A stretch of DNA of 64,000 bases from Vibrio ruber DSM 16370 (GCF_900163965.1 NZ_FULE01000018.1:87282-151281), one strand, 5' to 3'; shown: positions 10,657-22,818, numbered from the stretch's first letter. A program made the numbers and translations. The notes: generated by a model not told the origin, from the letters alone.

Positions 10657-11886
10657 ATGTTTGAACCGATGATGGAAATGTCTGACGATGCTGTAATTAA
10701 AGTCGTTGGAGTTGGTGGCGGCGGCGGTAACGCTGTAGAACACATGGTGCGTGAATCCATCGAAGGCGTGGAATTCATCAGTGTTAACACAGATGCACAG
10801 GCACTTCGTAAAACAAGTGTAAGTACTGTGATTCAAATTGGTGGAGATATCACCAAAGGGTTAGGTGCTGGTGCAAATCCTCAAGTAGGACGTGATGCTG
10901 CTCTTGAAGATAAAGAAAAAATTAAAGAATCCCTAACGGGTGCCGATATGGTGTTTATCGCAGCTGGTATGGGTGGCGGAACTGGTACCGGAGCCGCACC
11001 GGTGATTGCTGAAGTTGCAAAAGAGCTGGGTGTATTAACGGTTGCTGTAGTCACCAAGCCTTTTAGCTTTGAAGGAAAGAAACGTCTTGCCTTTGCAGAG
11101 CAAGGTATCGAAGAGTTATCAAAGCACGTTGATTCTTTGATTACGATTCCGAATGAGAAGCTGCTTAAAGTCTTGGGTCGTGGTATCACATTACTCGAAG
11201 CCTTTGCCAGTGCGAACGACGTATTGAAGAATGCAGTTCAGGGGATTGCGGAATTGATTACTCGCCCGGGCATGATCAACGTGGACTTTGCAGACGTGAG
11301 AACGGTCATGTCTGAAATGGGACATGCTATGATGGGCAGCGGTGTCGCCAAAGGTGAAGATCGGGCAGAAGAGGCCGCTGAAATGGCTATCTCCAGTCCA
11401 CTGTTGGAAGATATCGACCTTGCAGGTGCTCGTGGTGTACTGGTCAATATTACCGCTGGTCTTGATATGCGATTGGACGAGTTTGAAACGGTCGGTAATA
11501 CGGTGAAAGCATTTGCTTCGGATAACGCAACCGTTGTCATCGGTACTTCGCTAGACCCTGATATGGCTGATGAAATTCGTGTAACTGTTGTTGCAACGGG
11601 TATCGGTAATGAAAAGAAACCCGATATCACGCTTGTAGCCGGTGGTAAAGCGAACGCAGCACAATCAGCAGGTGCGCAGCAGCAGGTGGCTTCGCCACAA
11701 CAAGCAAACGCACCTCATGTTGCCGCGAAATCTGAAGAGAAAGTGGCACCGAAGTTGCAGGGAAATATTGAGTCAAAATCTCAGCCTTCATCGGCAAATT
11801 CTCAAGGCGCGGGTCAGACTGCTCCGAAAGAGAAAGAAAGTGGTTATCTCGATATTCCAGCTTTTTTACGTCGTCAGGCTGATTGA
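10657..11886 (+). CDS. ftsZ: Cell division GTPase FtsZ
   Basis: FtsZ is the tubulin-like GTPase that forms the cytokinetic ring. The 409-residue protein has the nucleotide-binding [10 protein letters not shown], the tubulin signature [11 protein letters not shown], the T7-loop [12 protein letters not shown], and a globular core to about residue 316. A Gln/Ala/Ser-rich linker follows. The protein ends with the conserved tail [12 protein letters not shown] that binds FtsA, ZipA and ZapD. The linker differs in composition from the core, as is usual. Confidence 0.99.
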   Translation: MFEPMMEMSDDAVIKVVGVGGGGGNAVEHMVRESIEGVEFISVNTDAQALRKTSVSTVIQIGGDITKGLGAGANPQVGRDAALEDKEKIKESLTGADMVFIAAGMGGGTGTGAAPVIAEVAKELGVLTVAVVTKPFSFEGKKRLAFAEQGIEELSKHVDSLITIPNEKLLKVLGRGITLLEAFASANDVLKNAVQGIAELITRPGMINVDFADVRTVMSEMGHAMMGSGVAKGEDRAEEAAEMAISSPLLEDIDLAGARGVLVNITAGLDMRLDEFETVGNTVKAFASDNATVVIGTSLDPDMADEIRVTVVATGIGNEKKPDITLVAGGKANAAQSAGAQQQVASPQQANAPHVAAKSEEKVAPKLQGNIESKSQPSSANSQGAGQTAPKEKESGYLDIPAFLRRQAD

Positions 11887-11897
11887 TTTATCATAAT

Positions 11898-11925
11898 TTG
11901 ACACCGCTCACAATTGTGATATTAT
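11898..11925 (+). promoter_or_regulatory. lpxC promoter with palindromic spacer
   Basis: TTGACA (11898-11903), a 16-bp spacer and TATTAT (11920-11925) form a strong sigma70-like promoter between ftsZ and lpxC. The spacer holds a perfect 12-bp palindrome, TCACAATTGTGA (11908-11919). A repressor binding there would block polymerase; no regulator is identified. Confidence 0.65.
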
Positions 11926-11929
11926 TTGC

Positions 11930-11947
11930 GGCCAATAGGTATTGGCC
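11930..11947 (+). other. Hairpin at predicted 5' end of lpxC mRNA
   Basis: GGCCAAT, the loop AGGT and ATTGGCC form a perfect 7-bp stem. It starts about 5 bp after the -10 box, so it would lie at or next to the transcript 5' end. It may stabilise the message or affect initiation. There is no T-run, so it is not a terminator. Confidence 0.55.
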
Positions 11948-11979
11948 GTGTTTTGTAGCACTGACATTGAGGCAAGCAG

Positions 11980-12897
11980 ATGATCAGACAACGAACGTTG
12001 AAAGAGATAGTGAAAACAACTGGGGTGGGACTTCACTCTGGTCGTAAAGTCACGTTAACTCTTCGCCCTGCCGCTGCAAACACCGGTATTATTTATCGCC
12101 GTACTGACGTGACACCACCTGTCGATTTTCCGGCAAATCCAGAAAATGTACGTGACACTATGTTATGTACTGCTCTTGTGAATGATGATGGTATTCGAAT
12201 TTCTACCGTAGAGCACTTAAATGCAGCGCTTGCCGGGATGGGAATCGATAACGCTGTGGTTGAAGTCGATGCTCCGGAAATTCCGATTATGGACGGCAGT
12301 GCCAGCCCATTTGTATTTCTCTTACAGCAAGCGGGTATTGACGTTCAGAATGCGCCGAAGCGATTCATCCGGGTGAAAAAGCCGGTTCGTTTTGAAGATG
12401 GTGATAAGTGGGCCGAGTTAGTCCCTTACCAAGGTTTTCGGATGGATTTTGAGATTGATTTCAATCATCCGGCAATTGAATCCGACGAGCAGCGTCTATT
12501 ATTTGACTTTTCGTCTCAATCGTTTGTTCGTGATATTTCTCGGGCGAGAACGTTCGGTTTCATGCGTGATATCGAATATCTACAGTCACAGAATCTTTGT
12601 CTGGGCGGTAGTTTTGATTGTGCTATTGTTCTGGATGATTACCGTATTCTGAATGAAGACGGTCTTCGTTTTGCGAATGAATTTGTTACACATAAAGTTT
12701 TGGATGCCATCGGTGATCTATACATGTGTGGCCATTCTATCGTTGGTGAATTCAGAGCTTACAAATCCGGACATGGTCTGAACAATCAGCTATTACGTGC
12801 ACTTTTAGCAGACCAAGAAGCATGGGAATGGGCAACGTTTGGTGAAGACGTTGGTTCTCCGGTCGCTTTTGCAGACCCAAGCTCTGTGCTGGCGTAA
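11980..12897 (+). CDS. lpxC: UDP-3-O-acyl-N-acetylglucosamine deacetylase LpxC
   Basis: LpxC is the zinc-dependent deacetylase catalysing the committed step of lipid A synthesis in the cytoplasm. The 305-residue protein matches the family length. VEHLNAAL carries zinc ligand His79. The C-terminal [28 protein letters not shown] region supplies the other zinc ligands and the catalytic histidine. [12 protein letters not shown] is also seen. It has its own promoter and ends in a strong terminator shared with dciA on the other strand. Confidence 0.98.
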   Translation: MIRQRTLKEIVKTTGVGLHSGRKVTLTLRPAAANTGIIYRRTDVTPPVDFPANPENVRDTMLCTALVNDDGIRISTVEHLNAALAGMGIDNAVVEVDAPEIPIMDGSASPFVFLLQQAGIDVQNAPKRFIRVKKPVRFEDGDKWAELVPYQGFRMDFEIDFNHPAIESDEQRLLFDFSSQSFVRDISRARTFGFMRDIEYLQSQNLCLGGSFDCAIVLDDYRILNEDGLRFANEFVTHKVLDAIGDLYMCGHSIVGEFRAYKSGHGLNNQLLRALLADQEAWEWATFGEDVGSPVAFADPSSVLA

Positions 12898-12911
12898 CAA
12901 TCTATTTACTT

Positions 12912-12942
12912 AAAAAAACCAGACTTCAAGTCTGGTTTTTTT
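12912..12942. terminator. Bidirectional terminator between lpxC and dciA
   Basis: CCAGACT, the loop TCA and AGTCTGG are flanked by an A-run on the left and a T-run on the right. It can therefore terminate both lpxC (+) and dciA (-). Confidence 0.9.
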
Positions 12943-12978
12943 ATATCAGTCGGTTGTCGGTATGAATAGAGTGCGTGG

Positions 12979-13443
12979 TTATTTGTCTTTCTTGTTGGCA
13001 AGACAGGCAATGTTTTCCAGCCTTTTCTTTACTTTCGGTGAAGCATGATCGGCGATGCATTTGAGTAAATCTGCTGTTTGAGAAGAAATAATTCGCGGAT
13101 TTTTTGGCGTTTTATCTTCATTTGCAGATGAGTCAGTTCGATAAATTGACGGGTTGATCACCACTTCGAGACTGACCAAATGAGCAAATCCCTGATTACG
13201 CAAATGATTGAGAATTTGTAAGCGTTCATAGTCCAGTTTCATTTTGATTGCCGCACTCGCGACTTCCAATACCAGATTATTGCGGCGAAGATTTGCCACC
13301 CGAACGTAAGGCTGAGTTCCCTTCGGCAGCAACGGTAAAATGATCTGGCTTAGCTGATTGATTGACTCAGCATGTTTCTGAATCTCTTTCAGCTTTGAAT
13401 GGCTGATTAACTCATTCGTGGCAGTCGGGCGGTGATTTCTCAT
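12979..13443 (-). CDS. dciA: DciA-type replicative helicase loader (DUF721)
   Basis: This 154-residue protein belongs to the DUF721/DciA family, the ancestral loader of replicative helicase DnaB in bacteria without DnaC or DnaI. An N-terminal helix is followed by a compact KH-like domain (about residues 20-105). Family-like segments are YVRVANLRRNNLVLEVASAA and WAIKMKL-type KMKLDYERLQILNHLR. The C-terminal tail after residue 110 is polar and probably flexible. It is transcribed divergently from secA, in the position where E. coli has secM on the other strand. The assignment rests on recognising the family pattern and on gene order. Confidence 0.85.
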   Translation of the reverse strand: MRNHRPTATNELISHSKLKEIQKHAESINQLSQIILPLLPKGTQPYVRVANLRRNNLVLEVASAAIKMKLDYERLQILNHLRNQGFAHLVSLEVVINPSIYRTDSSANEDKTPKNPRIISSQTADLLKCIADHASPKVKKRLENIACLANKKDK

Positions 13444-13762
13444 GATAGGATCCAGTCAGTCTAACGCTCACTTTTCTATTCTATCTTAAATTGCTCGTTA
13501 ATGGCGCTTCTTGTATTTCTTTCTTCGTTTAACGAATCATTTTAAGTATTGTAATCAAACAAATCGTCGGTGATGTTGGTGATCAGACTAAAAATTCCTT
13601 ACACTATATGCTTCTTAAAAAGAATTGCCTTGAAAAACCATCGATAAGCCTCAATATCGGATAGACATGATTTATCTCAGTACACTTAGTTGATGACTGA
13701 TAGAGACTGATGGAACAAGAGTAGATCTCAAGTGATCTAAGCATAGAGAGATTCGGATAAAA
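13444..13762. other. dciA-secA divergent intergenic region
   Basis: This 319-bp AT-rich gap must hold promoters for dciA (-) and secA (+). I see no ORF resembling SecM or another secretion monitor, no clean sigma70 box pair, and only a short dyad (AGATC-N6-GATCT) about 30 bp before secA. Control of secA here cannot be read from the sequence. Confidence 0.6.
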
Positions 13763-16483
13763 ATGATAACTAAGCTACTGACTAAGGTTATTGGTAGCCG
13801 TAATGACAGAACATTACGACACCTGAGAAAAATTGTTAAAGAAATCAATAATTATGAACCCACTTATGAAGCCTTCTCCGATGAAGATTTAAAAGCGAAG
13901 ACGATTGAGTTTCGTGAGCGTTTAGCTCAGGGAGAAACGCTGGAGCAGCTACTGCCTGAAGCATTTGCAACGGTTCGTGAAGCCTCGAAACGCGTATTTG
14001 GGATGCGTCACTTTGACGTTCAGTTGATTGGTGGGATGGTCCTCAATGGTGGACAAATCGCAGAGATGCGGACAGGGGAGGGGAAAACCCTGACTGCGAC
14101 ACTGGCTGCTTATCTGAACGCTTTACCGGGATATGGTGTCCATGTCGTTACTGTGAACGATTATCTCGCTAAGCGTGATGCTGAAACCAACCGACCATTG
14201 TTTGAGTTTTTGGGGATGACCGTTGGTGTGAACGTTCCCGGTATGATGCCTCAGGAAAAGCAACAAGCCTATCAGGCTGATATCATCTATGGAACAAACA
14301 ATGAATTCGGCTTTGATTACTTGCGCGATAATATGGCATTTCGTAAAGAAGACCGGGTTCAGCGAGCTCGCTTTTTTGCAATCGTCGATGAGGTGGATTC
14401 TATTCTTATCGATGAAGCCCGAACGCCGTTGATTATTTCCGGTCCTGCTGAAGACAGCTCTGAATTGTACACCCGCATTAACACCTTGATTCCTTCGCTG
14501 GAAAGGCAAGAGAAAGAAGACTCGGAAGAATACCGTGGTGACGGGCACTACACCGTCGATGAAAAAGCGAAACAGGTCTACCTGACAGAAACCGGACAAG
14601 AGTATGTCGAGGAACTGTTAGTGAAAAATGGCCTGATGAATGAAGGTGATACAGTCTACTCTCCTGCGAATATCAGCTTGCTCCATCACGTTAATGCAGC
14701 GCTAAGAGCACATGTCTTGTTTGAGAAAGATGTTGATTACATCGTTTCAAATGAAGGCGAAGTGATTATTGTTGATGAACATACCGGACGAACTATGCCC
14801 GGTCGTCGCTGGTCTGATGGTTTGCATCAGGCGGTTGAAGCCAAAGAAGGGGTGAAAATCCAGAATGAGAACCAGACCTTAGCTTCGATTACCTTCCAGA
14901 ACTACTTCCGTCTCTATGAAAAACTGTCAGGTATGACAGGGACTGCCGATACAGAAGCATTCGAATTCCAGACCATTTATGGCTTGGAAACCGTGGTTAT
15001 TCCAACCAATAAACCGATGATCCGTGATGATATGGCGGATGTTGTTTATCGGACCGAAGCTGAAAAATTTGCGGCGATCATTGAGGATATTAAAGAGCGT
15101 GTGCAAAAAGGGCAGCCCGTCTTAGTCGGGACGATTTCAATTGAGAAATCGGAACTCCTGTCTCAGGCGCTGAAGAAAGCTAAAGTCAAACACAATGTCT
15201 TGAATGCGAAGTTCCACGAAAAAGAGGCTGAAATTGTTGCTGAAGCCGGTAAGCCCGGTTCTGTAACGATCGCAACCAATATGGCTGGTCGTGGGACGGA
15301 TATTGTGTTGGGGGGAAGCTGGCAGTCAAAAGTCGATGCGCTGGACAATCCGACCCAAGAGCAGATTGATCAAATCAAAGCAGAATGGAAAAAAGTCCAT
15401 GAACAGGTACTGGAAGCCGGTGGCTTGCATATTATCGGTACTGAGCGACATGAATCCCGCCGGATCGATAACCAGTTGAGAGGACGTTCCGGTCGTCAGG
15501 GCGATCCGGGATCATCACGCTTTTATCTCTCCATGGAAGATGCACTGCTGAGAATCTTTACCTCAGACCGTATGGCTGGTTTGATTCAGAGTGGTATGGA
15601 TGAAGGGGAAGCGATTGAAAGTAAACTGTTATCCCGCTCGATTGAAAAAGCACAACGTAAGGTCGAAGGTCGTAACTTCGATATTCGTAAGCAGTTGCTG
15701 GAATATGATGATGTTGCCAATGATCAGCGTAAGGTGGTTTATGAACTCCGCGATGAGTTGATGGAAGCAGAAGATATTCAGGAAATGATCGAGCAAAACC
15801 GTTTCGATGTCTTCACCGCTGTCATTGATGAATATATTCCACCTCAGTCGCTGGAAGATATGTGGGACATTCAGGGATTACATAATCGCCTGAAACACGA
15901 TTTTGATCTGAGTTTGCCAATTCAGGAATGGCTGGATGAAGATGATAAGTTGTATGAAGAAGTCCTTCGTGAGCGCATCATTCAAGAAGCCGTGAAAGTT
16001 TACCAAGAGAAAGAAACCTTAGTGGGCGCGGAAGTGCTGCGTAATTTTGAAAAATCCGTCATGCTACAAACGCTGGATACATTATGGAAAGAACATCTGG
16101 CTGCGATGGATCATTTACGTCAGGGGATTCACCTGCGTGGTTATGCACAAAAGAATCCGAAGCAGGAATATAAACGTGAGTCGTTCGAACTGTTTGAAGG
16201 GCTGCTTGATTCTCTGAAATCTGATGTGATCGCGATCCTGTCTAAAGTTCGGGTACAACAGCCTGAAGAAGTCGATGAGATGGAAGCACGTCGTCAGGCT
16301 CAGATCGAAGAAGCGGCTCGTTATGCGCAAGCACAACATGCAGAGAGTGATAGTCTCCAAGGTGAAGAGTCACCCGAAGGGCAGCAACCACTGGTTCGTG
16401 AAGAGAAAAAAGTAGGGCGTAATGAGCCTTGCCCATGTGGTAGTGGTAAAAAATACAAGCAGTGCCATGGGCGTATTGCTTAA
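13763..16483 (+). CDS. secA: Preprotein translocase ATPase SecA
   Basis: SecA drives proteins through SecYEG. The 906-residue protein contains the Walker A motif GEGKT at about residues 105-110, the DEAD-type [14 protein letters not shown], and the preprotein cross-linking and helical scaffold domains. It also has [13 protein letters not shown] and the [18 protein letters not shown] motor block. It ends with the zinc-binding tail [14 protein letters not shown] used for SecB and phospholipid contact. Before that tail lies a variable Gln/Glu/Ala-rich linker. It is followed by a strong terminator. Confidence 0.99.
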   Translation: MITKLLTKVIGSRNDRTLRHLRKIVKEINNYEPTYEAFSDEDLKAKTIEFRERLAQGETLEQLLPEAFATVREASKRVFGMRHFDVQLIGGMVLNGGQIAEMRTGEGKTLTATLAAYLNALPGYGVHVVTVNDYLAKRDAETNRPLFEFLGMTVGVNVPGMMPQEKQQAYQADIIYGTNNEFGFDYLRDNMAFRKEDRVQRARFFAIVDEVDSILIDEARTPLIISGPAEDSSELYTRINTLIPSLERQEKEDSEEYRGDGHYTVDEKAKQVYLTETGQEYVEELLVKNGLMNEGDTVYSPANISLLHHVNAALRAHVLFEKDVDYIVSNEGEVIIVDEHTGRTMPGRRWSDGLHQAVEAKEGVKIQNENQTLASITFQNYFRLYEKLSGMTGTADTEAFEFQTIYGLETVVIPTNKPMIRDDMADVVYRTEAEKFAAIIEDIKERVQKGQPVLVGTISIEKSELLSQALKKAKVKHNVLNAKFHEKEAEIVAEAGKPGSVTIATNMAGRGTDIVLGGSWQSKVDALDNPTQEQIDQIKAEWKKVHEQVLEAGGLHIIGTERHESRRIDNQLRGRSGRQGDPGSSRFYLSMEDALLRIFTSDRMAGLIQSGMDEGEAIESKLLSRSIEKAQRKVEGRNFDIRKQLLEYDDVANDQRKVVYELRDELMEAEDIQEMIEQNRFDVFTAVIDEYIPPQSLEDMWDIQGLHNRLKHDFDLSLPIQEWLDEDDKLYEEVLRERIIQEAVKVYQEKETLVGAEVLRNFEKSVMLQTLDTLWKEHLAAMDHLRQGIHLRGYAQKNPKQEYKRESFELFEGLLDSLKSDVIAILSKVRVQQPEEVDEMEARRQAQIEEAARYAQAQHAESDSLQGEESPEGQQPLVREEKKVGRNEPCPCGSGKKYKQCHGRIA

Positions 16484-16500
16484 AAATTTCACATGAGTCG

Positions 16501-16530
16501 AGAGCCGCTGAGAAAGCGGCTCTTTTTTTG
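16501..16530 (+). terminator. secA terminator
   Basis: AGAGCCGCT, the loop GAGAA and AGCGGCTCT form a perfect 9-bp GC-rich stem followed by a T-run. It begins 17 bp after the secA stop. Confidence 0.92.
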
Positions 16531-16580
16531 CCACGTAATTATCGTTAGACTCGACGGATAACAGCGTGTCAGAGGAATAT

Positions 16581-16982
16581 ATGAAAAGAACCCATATTGT
16601 TGCGGCGATCATTTTTAATCAGGAACAATCACAAGTTTATATAACCAAGCGGCCAGATCATCTGCATAAAGGCGGATTTTGGGAGTTTCCCGGTGGTAAA
16701 GTTGAGAGCGGAGAATCAATTGAGGCCGCCATTCACCGAGAATTAGAGGAAGAGATTGGTATTGAGGTCACAGCTCAACATCTATACCAGCATTTGACCC
16801 ATGATTACCCGGAAAAGTCACTGGTATTTGATTTTATTTCTGTGACGGATTTTACCGGAACACCTTATGGCAGAGAAGGTCAGGAAGGGCAATGGGTTGC
16901 GATTGCTGCACTGACTGATTATCAATTTCCTGAAGCGAATCTGCCCGTTGTTGAGCAACTGATTCATGACTTTTCCCGTTGA
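16581..16982 (+). CDS. mutT: 8-oxo-dGTP diphosphatase MutT
   Basis: MutT is a Nudix hydrolase that removes 8-oxo-dGTP from the nucleotide pool and so prevents A-to-C transversions. The full Nudix box is present (GGKVESGE, then REL-EE-IGI with the spacing G-x5-E-x7-REUxEExGU). The start at 16581 has AGAGGA just upstream and gives 133 residues beginning MKRTHIVAAIIF, close to the E. coli size. A GTG at 16566 would add five residues and is less likely. It lies downstream of the secA terminator, so it needs its own promoter. Confidence 0.93.
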   Translation: MKRTHIVAAIIFNQEQSQVYITKRPDHLHKGGFWEFPGGKVESGESIEAAIHRELEEEIGIEVTAQHLYQHLTHDYPEKSLVFDFISVTDFTGTPYGREGQEGQWVAIAALTDYQFPEANLPVVEQLIHDFSR

Positions 16983-17080
16983 TTCGAGCGGGCGTCAATG
17001 TAGCGAGATTGCATCATGAAGCGTCAACAAGCCTAGCCACATGAGTTGAATGTTGGTAGTTTAGACAAATAAATCGATAG

Positions 17081-17947
<867 letters not shown>

Positions 17948-17957
17948 ATACATAATT

Positions 17958-17990
17958 ATGCGCTGGATAGCTCCGGCGCATTCGATTTTT
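17958..17990 (+). terminator. dapB terminator
   Basis: A 10-bp stem, ATGCGCTGGA, loop TAGC and TCCGGCGCAT (one G-T pair), is followed by CGATTTTT. It starts 10 bp after the dapB stop. Confidence 0.8.
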
Positions 17991-18290
17991 GCTCAAATAA
18001 TAAGTTTTACTTTGATACTATAACCTGCCAAGTCTGTGCTTTCTTTATTTTGTATAATAAAAGATATCGTATTTTATTTGTGTTAAAGGCAAGAAAAGTT
18101 ATATTTTTGAGCGTCCGTTATCGATTGCGCTGGTTTGTTTATTTTTTTGTGAATGTTTTTTATCCGTTTCCTCTCTTTTTGACTTATATCCCCCTTGAGT
18201 TGTTTGATAATACAGATTTAATGTATCTTTTTACTCTGTTCATTTTATTTTTTTAAATAACACGGTAAAAAAGTACATTTGTTAAGTTTT
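17991..18290. other. AT-rich region between dapB terminator and carA promoter
   Basis: About 300 bp of AT-rich DNA with poly-T tracts. A possible 68-codon frame (18050-18256) has a phenylalanine-rich, low-complexity product and no ribosome site, so I do not call it. The carA control elements start immediately to the right. Confidence 0.5.
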
Positions 18291-18295
18291 GAACA

Positions 18296-18324
18296 TTGAC
18301 ACAAATCACACCTATCTATAGAAT
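18296..18324 (+). promoter_or_regulatory. carAB sigma70 promoter
   Basis: TTGACA (18296-18301), a 17-bp spacer and TAGAAT (18319-18324) lie about 105 bp before the carA start. A weaker second pair, TTGTCC at 18334 and TATTCT at 18357 with a 17-bp spacer, lies downstream. This would give a two-promoter layout as in E. coli carAB. Confidence 0.7.
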
Positions 18325-18383
18325 GCGTCTAATTTGTCCGAAATACTCTATAGTTTTATTCTGTAGCGTTTTAGGAAGGCAAA

Positions 18384-18422
18384 TTTGCAGTTTCATCTAA
18401 ATTTTTTGCATTTTTATTCTGG
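18384..18422 (+). promoter_or_regulatory. Candidate tandem ARG boxes upstream of carA
   Basis: TGCAG-TTTC-ATCTA (18386-18399) and TGCAT-TTTT-ATTCT (18407-18420) resemble half-matched ARG boxes (TGAAT-N4-ATTCA). They are offset by exactly 21 bp, the spacing used by hexameric ArgR. The second site abuts the ribosome site GGAGG at 18421-18425. The individual matches are imperfect, so this is a prediction. Confidence 0.45.
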
Positions 18423-18430
18423 AGGTTGTC

Positions 18431-19570
18431 TTGAGCAAGTCAGCACTGTTAGTCCTGGAAGATGGGACAGTGTTCCACGGACTGTCCATTGGCGCAGATG
18501 GCGTTTCCGTTGGTGAAGTCGTTTTTAATACCTCGATGACGGGGTACCAAGAAATCCTCACTGATCCTTCCTACTCTCAACAAATCGTCACTCTTACTTA
18601 TCCTCATATTGGCAATACCGGCACTAACTCAGAAGATGAAGAATCCTCAGATATTCATGCCCAAGGACTAATCATTCGTGATTTGCCATTGATTGCATCG
18701 AATTTCAGAAGTGAGCAAAGCTTATCTGAGTATTTGAACAGTAGAAATATTGTAGGTATTGCAGATATCGATACACGAAAACTAACCCGGATTCTCCGTG
18801 AGAAAGGCGCTCAAAGCGGCTGTATCATGGCGGGTGAGAATCTGGATGAGTCACTTGCTTTAGCCAAAGCAAAAGAGTTTCCGGGCCTGAAAGGCATGGA
18901 TCTGGCAAAAGTTGTGACGACTAAAGAAGCATATGAGTGGACGCAAGGATCTTGGTCTTTAGCAAGTGGACTCCCTCAGGCTAAAGATAAAAGTGAGTTA
19001 CCTTATCATGTTGTCGCGTACGATTTCGGTGCCAAGCGCAATATTCTGCGGATGCTGGTTGACCGGGGGTGCCGTCTGACCGTTGTTCCGGCGGAGACTC
19101 CTGCGGAAACCGTTTTAGCAATGAATCCGGATGGTATTTTCCTTTCAAACGGACCGGGTGATCCGGAACCTTGTACATACGCCATTGAAGCAACAAAAAC
19201 CTTTTTGGATAAAGGCATTCCAGTCTTTGGTATCTGCCTTGGACACCAAATTCTTGCGCTTGCATCCGGTGCAAAAACCATCAAAATGAAGTTTGGTCAT
19301 CATGGCGCGAACCATCCGGTCAAAGATATCGAGCGGGATGTTGTGATGATTACCTCGCAAAACCACGGTTTTGCTGCAGATGAAGCAAGTTTGCCGACAA
19401 CTCTGAAAGCGACCCATAAGTCATTATTTGACGGTTCACTTCAGGGCATTCATCGGACCGACAAACCTGCGTTCAGTTTCCAAGGGCACCCTGAAGCAAG
19501 CCCCGGGCCACATGATGCAGCGCCTCTATTTGATCACTTTATTGAACTTATCCAACAACACCGTGCTTAA
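18431..19570 (+). CDS. carA: Carbamoyl-phosphate synthase small subunit CarA
   Basis: CarA is the glutamine amidotransferase subunit that supplies ammonia to CarB for arginine and pyrimidine synthesis. It is 379 residues. The N-terminal CPSase domain has LEDGTVFHG and TSMTGYQEI. The class I glutaminase domain has the nucleophile Cys269 in [10 protein letters not shown] and the [10 protein letters not shown] triad region. Translation starts at TTG, as E. coli carA does, with GGAGG 5 bp upstream. carB begins 17 bp after the stop. Confidence 0.98.
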   Translation: MSKSALLVLEDGTVFHGLSIGADGVSVGEVVFNTSMTGYQEILTDPSYSQQIVTLTYPHIGNTGTNSEDEESSDIHAQGLIIRDLPLIASNFRSEQSLSEYLNSRNIVGIADIDTRKLTRILREKGAQSGCIMAGENLDESLALAKAKEFPGLKGMDLAKVVTTKEAYEWTQGSWSLASGLPQAKDKSELPYHVVAYDFGAKRNILRMLVDRGCRLTVVPAETPAETVLAMNPDGIFLSNGPGDPEPCTYAIEATKTFLDKGIPVFGICLGHQILALASGAKTIKMKFGHHGANHPVKDIERDVVMITSQNHGFAADEASLPTTLKATHKSLFDGSLQGIHRTDKPAFSFQGHPEASPGPHDAAPLFDHFIELIQQHRA

Positions 19571-19587
19571 TTCGGAGCGAGTAGACG

Positions 19588-22500
19588 ATGCCAAAACGTA
19601 CTGACATACAAAGTATTCTTATCTTAGGTGCGGGCCCGATTGTAATCGGCCAAGCCTGTGAGTTTGATTACTCCGGAGCACAAGCATGTAAGGCTCTGAG
19701 AGAAGAAGGTTATCGGGTTATTCTGGTCAACTCGAATCCGGCAACAATCATGACTGATCCTGAGATGGCTGATGCCACTTATATCGAGCCGATTCAGTGG
19801 GAAGTTGTACGTAAAATTATTGAAAAAGAACGCCCTGATGCCGTACTGCCGACCATGGGCGGTCAGACTGCGCTGAACTGTGCGCTTGAACTGGATCGTC
19901 AAGGGGTTCTGGCAGAGTTCGGTGTTGAAATGATTGGCGCAACTGCCGATGCGATTGATAAAGCAGAAGATCGTTCTCGTTTCGATGCTGCAATGAAGTC
20001 AATTGGTCTGGAATGCCCTCGTGCCGATACCGCAAAGAGTATGGAAGAAGCTTATCAAGTGCTCGAGAAAGTCGGCTTTCCATGTATCATCCGTCCTTCA
20101 TTCACCATGGGCGGAACCGGTGGCGGTATCGCTTATAACAAAGAAGAGTTTGAAGAAATCTGTCATCGCGGATTAGACCTTTCTCCTACCAATGAGTTGC
20201 TGATTGATGAGTCACTGATTGGCTGGAAAGAGTATGAAATGGAAGTTGTTCGTGATAAGAGCGACAACTGTATCATTGTCTGTTCAATTGAAAACTTTGA
20301 CCCGATGGGGATTCACACCGGAGATTCAATTACGGTTGCACCGGCTCAGACGCTGACAGATAAAGAATACCAGCTGATGAGAAACGCTTCTCTGGCGGTC
20401 TTACGTGAAATCGGTGTTGAAACCGGTGGCTCGAATGTGCAATTCGGTATCAACCCTGAAGATGGCCGGATGGTCATCATTGAAATGAACCCGCGGGTTT
20501 CCCGTTCTTCTGCTCTGGCATCGAAAGCAACAGGCTTCCCGATAGCAAAAATTGCAGCGAAGCTTGCAGTTGGTTTCACGCTTGACGAGTTGACCAATGA
20601 TATTACCGGAGGCGTGACTCCTGCCTCGTTCGAACCGACGATCGATTATGTTGTGACCAAGATTCCGCGCTTTAACTTTGAAAAGTTTGCCGGTGCCAAT
20701 ACGAAGCTAACCACACAGATGAAGTCGGTTGGTGAAGTGATGGCGATTGGGCGTAACCAGCAAGAGTCTCTGCAAAAAGCCCTGCGTGGTCTTGAAGTAG
20801 GCTCTTACGGCTTTGATGAGATGGTTGATCTGGACTCTCCGGAAGCGCTGACCAAAATTCGGCACGAGCTCAAAGAAGCAGGTGCCGAGCGGATTTGGTA
20901 CATCGGTGACGCTTTCCGTGCCGGTATGTCAGTTGATGCCATCTTTAACCTGACAGGGATTGATCGTTGGTTCCTCGTCCAGATTGAAGAGTTGATTCAG
21001 CTGGAAACAGAGATTAAAACCAATGGCTTTGCCGGATTGACGAAAGACGTGCTGCGTCGCATGAAACGCAAAGGTTTTGCCGATACTCGCTTATCAAAAC
21101 TGGTCGGGGTTTCTGAACATGAGATTCGTCGCTTGCGCGATCAGTTTGAGATTCATCCGGTTTATAAGCGTGTCGATACCTGTGCTGCGGAATTTGCTTC
21201 TTCAACCGCTTATATGTATTCCTCATACGATGAAGAGTGTGAAGCCTACCCGACAGATAAGAAGAAGATTATGGTGTTGGGTGGCGGACCGAACCGGATT
21301 GGTCAGGGGATTGAATTCGACTACTGTTGTGTTCACGCCTCACTGGCGCTGCGTGAAGATGGTTATGAAACCATTATGGTTAACTGTAACCCTGAAACGG
21401 TCTCAACCGATTACGATACTTCTGACCGTCTCTACTTTGAACCGGTAACGCTGGAAGATGTCTTGGCGATTGCCCGGGTTGAGAAACCGGCCGGAGTGAT
21501 TGTTCAGTATGGCGGGCAAACACCGCTGAAACTGGCGCGTGAGTTAGAAGCAGCCGGTGTACCGATTATCGGTACCAGCCCGGATGCTATTGACCGGGCA
21601 GAGGACCGGGAGCGTTTTCAACAGGCGGTTGAGCGTTTAGGTCTCAAGCAACCGGAAAATGCAACAGTAACAGCACTTGAACATGCGGTGGATAAAGCAA
21701 AAGAAATTGGCTATCCATTGGTTGTGCGTCCATCTTACGTCCTCGGTGGCCGTGCAATGGAAATTGTTTATGATGAAGCCGATCTGCGCCGTTATTTCAA
21801 TGAAGCGGTCAGTGTTTCCAATGAGTCTCCGGTTTTGCTGGATCACTTCTTGGATGATGCGGTTGAAGTTGATATTGATGCGATTTGCGACGGTGAACGG
21901 GTCGTTATCGGCGGCATCATGGAGCATATTGAGCAGGCTGGTGTTCACTCAGGCGACTCTGCATGTTCACTGCCGGCTTATACGCTGAGTCAGGATATTC
22001 AGAACGTGATGCGTGAGCAGGTTGAAAAACTGGCGTTTGAACTGGGTGTCCGGGGACTGATGAATACTCAGTTTGCCGTCAAAAACAATGAAGTTTACCT
22101 GATTGAGGTTAACCCACGTGCTGCGCGGACAGTACCGTTTGTGTCTAAAGCTACCGGTGCGCCATTGGCAAAAATTGCTGCGCGGGTGATGGCCGGACAG
22201 AGTCTGGAGCAACAAGGGTTTACCCAAGAAATTATCCCACCTTACTACTCGGTGAAAGAAGTTGTATTACCGTTTAATAAGTTCCCGGGTGTGGATCCGT
22301 TGCTTGGTCCTGAGATGCGTTCTACCGGTGAAGTGATGGGCGTTGGCCGCACATTTGCTGAAGCCTTTGCCAAAGCAGAGTTGGCATGTGGTTGTGTCTA
22401 CCCTGAAGGGGGCCGGGCGCTGATTTCTGTTCGCGAAAGTGATAAACAGCGTGCGGTAGCTTTAGCTGAAAAGTTGATCCAGTTAGGGTATCAACTGGAC

Positions 22501-22818
22501 GCAACACACGGCACAGCGGTCGTTCTGGGTGAAGCCGGAATTAACCCACGGCTGGTGAACAAGGTTCATGAAGGTCGTCCTCATATTCTTGACCGGATCA
22601 AGAATAATGAATATACCTACATTATCAATACGGCTTCCGGGCGTCAGGCGATTGAAGATTCAAAAGTTCTGCGCCGTGGTGCGTTGGCTGAGAAAGTCAA
22701 TTATGCCACCACTATGAATGCTGCATTTGCAACAGCAATGGGCCATACGGCTGACCCGAAAGCTTCTGTTATTTCTGTACAAGAAATGCATGAACAAGTC
22801 AGACTCAGACATGCTTAA
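19588..22818 (+). CDS. carB: Carbamoyl-phosphate synthase large subunit CarB
   Basis: CarB makes carbamoyl phosphate from bicarbonate, ammonia and two ATP. The 1076-residue protein shows the internal duplication: two ATP-grasp halves. The first begins [20 protein letters not shown] and the second [20 protein letters not shown] near residue 558. Each has its IEMNPR or IEVNPR catalytic motif. The last ~140 residues form the MGS-like allosteric domain ([12 protein letters not shown]) that senses UMP and ornithine. It is co-transcribed with carA and followed by a strong terminator. Confidence 0.99.
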   Translation: MPKRTDIQSILILGAGPIVIGQACEFDYSGAQACKALREEGYRVILVNSNPATIMTDPEMADATYIEPIQWEVVRKIIEKERPDAVLPTMGGQTALNCALELDRQGVLAEFGVEMIGATADAIDKAEDRSRFDAAMKSIGLECPRADTAKSMEEAYQVLEKVGFPCIIRPSFTMGGTGGGIAYNKEEFEEICHRGLDLSPTNELLIDESLIGWKEYEMEVVRDKSDNCIIVCSIENFDPMGIHTGDSITVAPAQTLTDKEYQLMRNASLAVLREIGVETGGSNVQFGINPEDGRMVIIEMNPRVSRSSALASKATGFPIAKIAAKLAVGFTLDELTNDITGGVTPASFEPTIDYVVTKIPRFNFEKFAGANTKLTTQMKSVGEVMAIGRNQQESLQKALRGLEVGSYGFDEMVDLDSPEALTKIRHELKEAGAERIWYIGDAFRAGMSVDAIFNLTGIDRWFLVQIEELIQLETEIKTNGFAGLTKDVLRRMKRKGFADTRLSKLVGVSEHEIRRLRDQFEIHPVYKRVDTCAAEFASSTAYMYSSYDEECEAYPTDKKKIMVLGGGPNRIGQGIEFDYCCVHASLALREDGYETIMVNCNPETVSTDYDTSDRLYFEPVTLEDVLAIARVEKPAGVIVQYGGQTPLKLARELEAAGVPIIGTSPDAIDRAEDRERFQQAVERLGLKQPENATVTALEHAVDKAKEIGYPLVVRPSYVLGGRAMEIVYDEADLRRYFNEAVSVSNESPVLLDHFLDDAVEVDIDAICDGERVVIGGIMEHIEQAGVHSGDSACSLPAYTLSQDIQNVMREQVEKLAFELGVRGLMNTQFAVKNNEVYLIEVNPRAARTVPFVSKATGAPLAKIAARVMAGQSLEQQGFTQEIIPPYYSVKEVVLPFNKFPGVDPLLGPEMRSTGEVMGVGRTFAEAFAKAELACGCVYPEGGRALISVRESDKQRAVALAEKLIQLGYQLDATHGTAVVLGEAGINPRLVNKVHEGRPHILDRIKNNEYTYIINTASGRQAIEDSKVLRRGALAEKVNYATTMNAAFATAMGHTADPKASVISVQEMHEQVRLRHA

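Noticed and set aside
18050..18256. 68-codon frame upstream of carA
   Set aside because: Phe/Leu-rich low-complexity product from AT-rich DNA, no ribosome site, and it precedes the carA promoter region; no family resemblance.
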